This document shows positions 1-5,194 of a stretch of 7,971 nt of DNA, in pieces. The stretch spans positions 1 through 7,971 of the forward strand of contig RFQF01000091.1 in the NCBI GenBank assembly GCA_009925805.1, written 5' to 3'. A program made the position numbers and the translations under genes. Source of the stretch: Flavobacteriia bacterium. GTDB lineage: Bacteria; Bacteroidota; Bacteroidia; Flavobacteriales_D; Crocinitomicaceae. The first letter of the stretch is position 1; every line of letters begins with the position of its first letter. The notes below the pieces were generated by a model. The model did not search any database, was not told the DNA's origin, and was given only the letters and a program-made list of their open reading frames with translations.

Positions 1-2
1 AG

Positions 3-578
3 TGCTTGCTCGTATTGTTGTTCATTTTTCCTACAGTGCTTCAAGCGCAGGGCTTGGAAATCCAGAATTTCACCCTTAAAAGTACCGACGGGAAGTGGGT
101 GTCACTTTCCGATTATCCGGATGCTAAAGGCTTTATTGTCGTTTTCACCTGCAATCACTGTCCTTTTGCTAAACTTTACCCAGAACGACTAAATGCTTTA
201 ACGACAAAATACCAAGCCCAAGGGATTCCTTTGCTGGCCATCAGCTCGATGGATACCATTAGCTATGAGGAGGACACCTATTTGAAAATGGTGCGCAGGG
301 CAAAGAAGGAGGGCTATAATTTTCCTTACCTCTACGACCCTGATCAAGCGATTGCAAAACTTTTTGGTGCAGAAAAAACCCCCCAGGCGTTTGTCCTTTG
401 GAAACAAAAGGATCACTTTGAAGTCAACTATACAGGAGCCATCGACGACAACGGCATGAACCCGAAATTGGTAGAAAAGCCCTACGTGCAATGGGCCGTA
501 GATGCCTTATTGAAGCAACAAGAAGTAAGCATTACGAAAACAAGCGCCGTAGGCTGTCAAATCTACTTCCGGAATTAA
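3..578 (+). CDS. Exported thioredoxin-fold redoxin (AhpC/TSA-like), 5' partial
   Basis: The reading frame is open to the left edge. An in-frame TTG at 6 exists, but the sequence after it is already the hydrophobic core and cleavage site of a signal peptide (about 14 residues ending LQAQ), so the positively charged N-terminus and real start probably lie upstream. Counting from that TTG, the mature protein is one redoxin domain. It has a CNHC motif in FTCNHCPF at residues 47-54, the cis-proline of the fold in KTPQ at 124-127, and a further cysteine in SAVGCQI near the C-terminus (residue 184). This CNHCPF type is known from many periplasmic or exported thioredoxin-like proteins. It probably acts as a thiol reductase or peroxidase in the periplasm; which one cannot be told from sequence. 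It ends 76 nt before the next gene, and I see no convincing terminator between them. A link to the phosphonate genes downstream is not evident. Family assignment is firm, substrate unknown. Confidence 0.85.
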   Translation, partial: CLLVLLFIFPTVLQAQGLEIQNFTLKSTDGKWVSLSDYPDAKGFIVVFTCNHCPFAKLYPERLNALTTKYQAQGIPLLAISSMDTISYEEDTYLKMVRRAKKEGYNFPYLYDPDQAIAKLFGAEKTPQAFVLWKQKDHFEVNYTGAIDDNGMNPKLVEKPYVQWAVDALLKQQEVSITKTSAVGCQIYFRN

Positions 579-654
579 GGGGGATTATCTTTCACCTGTT
601 GATGAATCATCGCACCAAACCCTTTCCTTAACCTGGAATTGACATTCACTTCAA

Positions 655-1743
655 ATGGAATCGTTTTATTTGCCTATGGCATCTAGGCTTCGGTTGGCTT
701 TTTTGGGTTTTTTAGTATTATGGCTTTGTTCCTTTGCTGGGGCTCAAACTACCCCAAAAAGAAAAATACTCCTTTTAGGCATCGACGGCTGTAGGGTAGA
801 CGCGCTGCTCCAAGCCAACACGCCCACGATCGACTCCCTGCGTCAACATGGAATCTTTTGCAGCACCAGCTGGCACCTTGGCAAAACCAAATCAGGACCG
901 GGTTGGTCGAGCATGCTCACCGGGGTATGGGACCACCAACACGGGGTGCACGATAACCGCTTTCGAGGCCATCATTTCAAGCAATTTCCCTTTTTTCCAG
1001 CTTACCTCAAGGCATCGAATGAGGACCTGAGCTCGGCGATTGTCGTGGGATGGAAAGCGTTGTACCGCATCGCTCCAAAGCACGGGTGGGACAAAAGTTA
1101 TACGGCCAAAACCGACGAACAATGCATGCGAAAAGCCATCGAAGTGTTAGAACGAAGCAATCCCGATGTACTCATGCTGCATTTCGATCAAGTCGATTTC
1201 ACAGGACATACCTCGGGATTCGACCCGGAAAATGAAAAATACATTCGTGCCATCGAAAATGTGGACCAACTTATTTCCACCTTTTTAGCTTACCTTAGAA
1301 GTAGGCCGTCATACCCGAACGAAGACTGGTTGATCCTTTCTAGCACGGACCACGGGGGTATTGGCCTAACCCATTCCGGAAGTTCGGTGGAAGAACGCAA
1401 GATTTGGTGGCTCGCCTCTTCCCCTGCTCTTCCTACCCTCGAAATTTCCCTGGCCGATCCAGGGTCGCTCTTTTATCCTGAGCTGCCTTTCAATACATCA
1501 CAACAACATCGCTATCCTTCCATCGTGGATATTGCTGCTACCGCGCTCGACTTCATGCTTCCTGATTCGGCTTTTACAGCCTTACCCATCGAGGGTCACT
1601 CGTGGTTGGATTTCAATACGGGCCGCATCGGTTCTGATTGGGGCGCAATGACCCAAAGCACCAAGGATCACTCCCGGATATTTACCTTTGAGCAAATACA
1701 AATTATCGAACCAATACCATCAACCACTTATGAAAAACATTAA
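655..1743 (+). CDS. Exported alkaline phosphatase superfamily hydrolase (type I phosphodiesterase/nucleotide pyrophosphatase-like)
   Basis: This is a 362-residue protein. Residues 8-30 form a signal peptide (Arg-containing start, LAFLGFLVLWL core, SFAGA cleavage before Q31). The cysteine at 25 is not in a proper lipobox, so it is probably soluble in the periplasm. The ATG at 676 (residue 8) is an equally good start and gives a more usual leader. The two-metal core of the superfamily can be followed: D44 in LLLGIDG, a likely Ser nucleophile at S85 in GPGWSSMLTG (where relatives have Thr before the TG), D181 and H185 in DFTGH, D232-H233 in STDHGG, and H315 in EGH. Such enzymes cleave phosphodiesters, phosphomonoesters, pyrophosphates or phosphonate esters; phosphonoacetate hydrolase (PhnA) belongs to the same superfamily. 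Its end overlaps phnX by 14 nt, which implies cotranscription. By context it may release a phosphonate from an ester conjugate before uptake, but that is inference. Fold and export are well supported, substrate unknown. Confidence 0.85.
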   Translation: MESFYLPMASRLRLAFLGFLVLWLCSFAGAQTTPKRKILLLGIDGCRVDALLQANTPTIDSLRQHGIFCSTSWHLGKTKSGPGWSSMLTGVWDHQHGVHDNRFRGHHFKQFPFFPAYLKASNEDLSSAIVVGWKALYRIAPKHGWDKSYTAKTDEQCMRKAIEVLERSNPDVLMLHFDQVDFTGHTSGFDPENEKYIRAIENVDQLISTFLAYLRSRPSYPNEDWLILSSTDHGGIGLTHSGSSVEERKIWWLASSPALPTLEISLADPGSLFYPELPFNTSQQHRYPSIVDIAATALDFMLPDSAFTALPIEGHSWLDFNTGRIGSDWGAMTQSTKDHSRIFTFEQIQIIEPIPSTTYEKH

Positions 1744-2530
1744 AGCCGTTATATTCGACTGGGCCGGAACCTTGATCGATTTTGGCAGCATCGCTCCCGT
1801 TCAGGTTTTTATGGACGTACTTTCCTCGAAAGGCATCGAAGTCAGTGCACAAGAGGTGCGTATGCACATGGGCCTGGCTAAAAAGGATCATTTGCGTGCC
1901 TTGCTAGCTCAAGAGCGTATTTTAACCCTATGGAAAACCACCTATCACCAAGCACCTTCCGAAGAAGATATCGAGGCAATGTACGAGGCATTGACGCCCA
2001 AAATGATTGAGCTCGTGCAACATTACACGACACCCATCCCAGGAATTCCTGAACTATTAACAACCTTGAAAGCGCGCAATATCCGAATCGGTTCCACCAC
2101 AGGCTACGTGCAAGAAATGATGGAAGTTATTGTTCCAAGTGCACAAAATCAAGGACTACACTTAGACTCTGTTGTAAACCCCTCCGACTGCAAGGAAGGA
2201 CGACCGAGTCCCTTCATGATTTTTCGGAATATGGAAAATCTCGGAATTTACCACGTAGATGAAATCATCAAAGTCGGCGATACCGAAGCGGATATGATGG
2301 AAGGATTGAATGCGGGGGTTTGGACCGTGGGAATCACTTCCTCGGGCAATGAAATTGGGATGTCCTACGAGGCGTGGCGTGCACTTCCTGAAGACGAACA
2401 AATCGCACTACGGAACCGCGCAGCAGATCGCCTGATTGAGGCCGGTGCCCACTTTGTCATCCACGACCTGCGTAATCTCCCGGAAATTATTGAGGAAATC
2501 AACGCTATTTTAGACTATCCTCAAAAATAG
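1730..2530 (+). CDS. phnX: Phosphonoacetaldehyde hydrolase (phosphonatase)
   Basis: This 266-residue cytoplasmic HAD-superfamily enzyme hydrolyses phosphonoacetaldehyde to acetaldehyde and phosphate, the C-P cleavage step of 2-aminoethylphosphonate degradation. All family marks are present. The Asp nucleophile motif is FDWAGT (D10, with A12 next to the acid position). The cap-domain Lys that forms a Schiff base with the aldehyde is K51 in MGLAKKDH (Bacillus PhnX has MGLLKIDH). Motif II is GSTTGY at 121-126, GRP is at 157-159, and the metal-binding acidic motif is KVGDTEAD at 181-188. The C-terminal GAHFVI segment also fits PhnX, and the length is close to that of Bacillus PhnX. A TTG at 1688 extends the frame, but the ATG at 1730 starts directly at the conserved MKNIKAVIFDW region, so I chose it. 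The gene begins inside the last codons of the upstream hydrolase, suggesting translational coupling. The assignment is very secure. Confidence 0.96.
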   Translation: MKNIKAVIFDWAGTLIDFGSIAPVQVFMDVLSSKGIEVSAQEVRMHMGLAKKDHLRALLAQERILTLWKTTYHQAPSEEDIEAMYEALTPKMIELVQHYTTPIPGIPELLTTLKARNIRIGSTTGYVQEMMEVIVPSAQNQGLHLDSVVNPSDCKEGRPSPFMIFRNMENLGIYHVDEIIKVGDTEADMMEGLNAGVWTVGITSSGNEIGMSYEAWRALPEDEQIALRNRAADRLIEAGAHFVIHDLRNLPEIIEEINAILDYPQK

Positions 2531-2642
2531 GAAGGCATCGAATTTCAATCCTTCGTTAAGTCAATGTCAACAGAAGTTTAATCCTTTACTGGAACGCCTT
2601 TGGTTTATCAATCCTTTAGTAACTTCGTTAAAAATTATTGAC
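2531..2642 (+). other. Intergenic region with three AATCCTT repeats
   Basis: This 112-nt gap separates phnX from the T9SS-protein gene. AATCCTT occurs at 2547-2553, 2580-2586 and 2610-2616, start to start 33 and 30 nt apart, so roughly three helical turns each. CTTCGTTAA also occurs twice (2551-2559 and 2623-2631). This could be a regulator site or a chance AT-rich pattern. A five-codon ATG reading frame at 2564-2581 looks meaningless. I see no RNA gene and no clear terminator hairpin here. Confidence 0.3.
2600..2627 (+). promoter_or_regulatory. Possible Bacteroidota-type promoter
   Basis: TTG at 2600-2602 is followed after 17 nt by TAACTTCG at 2620-2627, one mismatch from the Bacteroidota -7 consensus TAnnTTTG. 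The spacing is slightly short and transcription would begin only a few bases before the ATG at 2643, so this is a weak candidate. It would make the T9SS-protein gene its own transcription unit. Confidence 0.2.
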
Positions 2643-3893
2643 ATGCCACGAATACTACTACCCTTAATCTTGGTCTTGCTTGGATTTACTGCTTACAGCC
2701 AATGCCAACCATCTCCTACCATTACCAACATTTACCAACCTGTTGGAGCCATTCCTTTGCCCACAGATGGTACACTTAAACCCAGTAATTTCTTCGCATA
2801 TCCTGGGCAAACTTTCAGCCAAGTGATTACAGCACTTCCTCCACAATCAACTACCGTGGCCAACCCCATCGGTTTTCCACCCACGATCACGGTGAACATT
2901 AATTGGATACGTGTTACGAACATCAACAATTTACCGGCCTGGGTATCTTACCAGTGCGGCGGACAGTTGGATCCTTTGGATCCGTGCAAAATGGCTTACC
3001 CGACATGGAGTTGTGTCAACGCTTACGCGAACACCGCCAACGGAAAAGTTCCACTAACGGAAACTCCGGGCACCATTTATAGTTTGGACGTCATTGTGGA
3101 TGCCAACGTAACAATATTAGGAACACAATCCAATTATAATGGAGGGAGCATCAGTTTGTTCATTCTTGACAGCATGACCAACCACTTGTCCTTTGATGCT
3201 TGCAACGGAGGAACCTTATCGGCCAATGCTTCGGGAGGTTTCAACGATCCTGGTGCCTTCGTTTACACCTGGAGCAACGGTGCGAGTTCGGAAAACATCT
3301 CGAACCTGCAAAATGGTTGGTACAGCTGCACAGTGCTTGACCAAGTAACCGGATGGACCGCCACAGACAGCTTCTATGTAGCTACGGTCAATCCTCAGAT
3401 TACCATCACCGATATAGCGGTGGTAGCGCCGAGCGGAGGGGCTAACGGATCCATTACCTCCTCTGCTACCGGAGGAACCGGAAACTTAACGTATTCTTGG
3501 AGCGGACCGGGGGGCTTCACGGCACAAGGGGCTTCCATCAATAATTTAGCAGGAGGAACCTATGTCCTTACGGTTACCGATGCAGCAGGTTGTACCAAAA
3601 CAAAAACCTATAACCTAAGCGGTGCCGGAATCCAAAACTTGGCATGGGGTGAGGCCATTGTACTCTATCCGAACCCGGCAGGAAGACAGCTCCACATTAA
3701 AGGATTGGCGTTATCGTTGGAAAAAATGGACGTAAAAATCTACCAAAACAATGGGGCTTTGGTCTATGCGACAAGCCTTGATGCATCCGACGATATTTCG
3801 TTAACTTTACCGAAACTCGCGGCAGGAACCTACGATGTCCACCTATTCCAAGGAAAACACTTTACTACCAAGCTCCTTCAAATCACAGAGTAA
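2643..3893 (+). CDS. Secreted protein with SprB-like repeats and T9SS type A sorting domain
   Basis: This is a 416-residue protein. Residues 1-19 are a signal peptide (MPR start, Leu-rich core, cleavage near TAYS/Q). Residues ~22-175 form a Pro- and Cys-containing beta-rich region (YQCGG, DPC, WSCVN) resembling the N-terminal part of many uncharacterised Bacteroidota surface proteins. Residues ~182-246 and ~250-318 look like two SprB/Ig-like repeats: each has a GG-turn stretch, then YTWSNG or YSWSGPGG, then a GWYSCTV or GGTYVLTVTD strand, and the second ends DAAGC. Residues ~342-416 are the C-terminal sorting domain that directs T9SS export and surface attachment. It starts YPNPAGRQLHIKG, has the usual GTYDVHL strand and ends KLLQITE. 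No catalytic motif is visible. A binding or adhesive role is possible but not shown. It sits between phnX and the FAD oxidoreductase, with 112 nt before and 119 nt after it, so it may be an insertion into a once tighter operon. The secretion call is firm; function is unknown. Confidence 0.88.
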   Translation: MPRILLPLILVLLGFTAYSQCQPSPTITNIYQPVGAIPLPTDGTLKPSNFFAYPGQTFSQVITALPPQSTTVANPIGFPPTITVNINWIRVTNINNLPAWVSYQCGGQLDPLDPCKMAYPTWSCVNAYANTANGKVPLTETPGTIYSLDVIVDANVTILGTQSNYNGGSISLFILDSMTNHLSFDACNGGTLSANASGGFNDPGAFVYTWSNGASSENISNLQNGWYSCTVLDQVTGWTATDSFYVATVNPQITITDIAVVAPSGGANGSITSSATGGTGNLTYSWSGPGGFTAQGASINNLAGGTYVLTVTDAAGCTKTKTYNLSGAGIQNLAWGEAIVLYPNPAGRQLHIKGLALSLEKMDVKIYQNNGALVYATSLDASDDISLTLPKLAAGTYDVHLFQGKHFTTKLLQITE

Positions 3894-4020
3894 TTATGCT
3901 GAATTTCGAAAGGCTTCGTCGTTTTCCATCAATGCGAAACGTTGGCTGAACGACATGGCAGGAAGGAACCAAAGCGGGAAGGTAGATATTCACGCCGTAA
4001 TGCAAACGTACTATGGTTGA
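3894..4020 (+). pseudogene. Possible C-terminal remnant of an unrecognised gene
   Basis: Right after the stop of the T9SS-protein gene, the frame ending at the TGA at 4018-4020 reads like protein sequence rather than noncoding DNA. It includes NAKRWLNDMAGRNQ and then SGKVDIHAVMQTYYG. Its last 8 nt overlap the ATG of the FAD oxidoreductase (4013), an arrangement typical of translationally coupled genes. There is no good start within the gap: the only in-frame ATGs there are at 3955 (giving 21 residues) and 4000, and further upstream the frame runs into the end of the T9SS gene. I read it as the tail of a gene whose front was lost or replaced. Alternatives are a tiny gene starting at 3955, or a chance open frame. 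I do not recognise the family. Confidence 0.35.
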
Positions 4021-5191
4021 TGTAGCGATTATTGGAAGTGGTATCATGGGAACGTTCCATGCCTACCATGCAGCCTTGGCGGGAAAAAAAGTCATCGTAT
4101 TCGAAAAAGACCAACAACCCCTAGAATCCACCGTTCGGAATTTTGGTCAAGTAGTTCCCTCGGGATTTGCCCCAGGTCGATGGCACCGTTACGGACGATA
4201 TGCCACGGAACTTTACCAATCGCTGCAAACCCGATGCGACATAGGAATCCGAAATTTCGGGTCCATTTACCTCGCCAACACCGAAGACGAAGCGCTCCTT
4301 TTGGAAGAACTCCAGCAACAATTCGACGCAGTGGATTATCCTTCAGCACTTTTAACCGCGCAACAAATTCTAGAAAAATGGCCCTCGGTAAAACCCTCCT
4401 ATGTGCGAAGCGGCCTTTTCTTTCATCAGGAAGTATCGTCAGAACCCAGGAAGATGATCCATGCCTTGCACCGTTACCTGGAGGAAACCCTGAACATCGA
4501 ATTCCGCTACCTGAGCGCAGTTCATGAAATCAACGACCTCGGTTCAAGGGTTAAGATCAGCACTAGCCGAGGAGCACACGTTGAGGCAGCAACTTGCATT
4601 GTGTGCAACGGAAGAGATTTCAAGTACTTGTTTCCGGAGTTGTTTGAAAAAGCCGACATTGAAATGGTGAAATTGAGCATGATGGTTACCAAGCCCCTGC
4701 CTGAAATTTCATTACCTGGGAACATCCTCACGGGGCTCACCATCCGAAGGTATGAGAGTTTTAAGGCCTTGCCGAGTTATGCTAACTTAGACCCGAGCCG
4801 TGTAAATCCTTTGACCGTAACCCATGGAATTCATGTCCTTTTTAAGCAGCGCATCGACGGGAGCATTGTTATTGGCGACTCCCACCATTATGCGGATGCA
4901 GCCCAAAGCGATCAGCTGGGTTTCGATTATGCTACAGAAGTTGGAAACATCATTCTTCAGGAGGCGCAGCAAATTTTGGAACTCCCTTCCTGGGAATTGG
5001 CAGCGCAGTGGAATGGATTTTACGCGCAAATGAAGCACGGAGAAGCTATTTTCGAAATGCAACCGGTGCCAAACATTTACATCACCACCGCCATCGGGGG
5101 AAAAGGAATGACCGCGGCGGCGGGGTACGCCAAAGAAAACATAGAAAAGATCCTTGGGGTCGCCTTGGCAGAAACACCCCAAATTCCATAA
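4013..5191 (+). CDS. FAD-dependent oxidoreductase of phosphonate catabolism (TIGR03364-type, DAO fold)
   Basis: This 392-residue cytoplasmic flavoenzyme has the glycine/D-amino-acid oxidase fold. It opens with the ADP-binding motif VAIIGSGIMG (G8, G10, G13) and has E31 in VIVFEKD to hold the FAD ribose. Next comes STVRNFGQVVPSG (39-51), a signature of the subgroup found beside phosphonate-degradation genes. Near the C-terminus, AIGGKGMT (360-367) is the second FAD-contacting loop. Enzymes of this group have been reported to oxidise N-methyl-2-aminoethylphosphonate, and some also 2-aminoethylphosphonate, to phosphonoacetaldehyde, the PhnX substrate. With PhnX nearby and no aminotransferase in view, that reaction is the best guess; the exact substrate cannot be read from sequence. 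The ATG at 4013 puts the FAD motif at residue 4, as expected. The TonB receptor starts 3 nt after its stop, so the two are almost certainly cotranscribed. The family call is strong; substrate specificity is inferred. Confidence 0.9.
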   Translation: MVDVAIIGSGIMGTFHAYHAALAGKKVIVFEKDQQPLESTVRNFGQVVPSGFAPGRWHRYGRYATELYQSLQTRCDIGIRNFGSIYLANTEDEALLLEELQQQFDAVDYPSALLTAQQILEKWPSVKPSYVRSGLFFHQEVSSEPRKMIHALHRYLEETLNIEFRYLSAVHEINDLGSRVKISTSRGAHVEAATCIVCNGRDFKYLFPELFEKADIEMVKLSMMVTKPLPEISLPGNILTGLTIRRYESFKALPSYANLDPSRVNPLTVTHGIHVLFKQRIDGSIVIGDSHHYADAAQSDQLGFDYATEVGNIILQEAQQILELPSWELAAQWNGFYAQMKHGEAIFEMQPVPNIYITTAIGGKGMTAAAGYAKENIEKILGVALAETPQIP

Positions 5192-5194
5192 TTG

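Noticed and set aside
586..593. TATCTTTC, close to the Bacteroidota -7 element
   Set aside because: No TTG/TTTG element lies at the proper distance upstream.
601..611. Perfect short inverted repeat GATGA-A-TCATC before the phosphodiesterase-like gene
   Set aside because: Five-base arms are expected by chance; there is no second copy in the region and no promoter next to it.
1688..1729. Upstream TTG start adding 14 residues to PhnX
   Set aside because: The added residues are not part of the family, and the ATG at 1730 gives the canonical N-terminus.
655..1743. Direct assignment of the hydrolase as phosphonoacetate hydrolase (PhnA)
   Set aside because: It has a signal peptide and a Ser in place of the usual Thr nucleophile; the superfamily is sure but this specific function is not supported.
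2967..2983. Tandem TTGGATCC copies
   Set aside because: They lie inside the T9SS-protein coding sequence and encode an LDPLDP stretch; there is no sign of a mobile element or site.
3914..3956. Weak inverted repeats (GTCGTT/AACGAC, CGTTT/AAACG) as a terminator
   Set aside because: Loops are long, stems are 5-6 bp and no T-run follows.
4180..4527. 115-codon + strand open frame inside the FAD oxidoreductase gene
   Set aside because: It overlaps a gene with clear family motifs, is rich in Arg/Pro/His as shadow frames are, and shows no domain.
4787..5182. 131-codon - strand open frame
   Set aside because: It is antisense to the conserved C-terminal half of the FAD oxidoreductase, with low-complexity composition and no recognisable motif.
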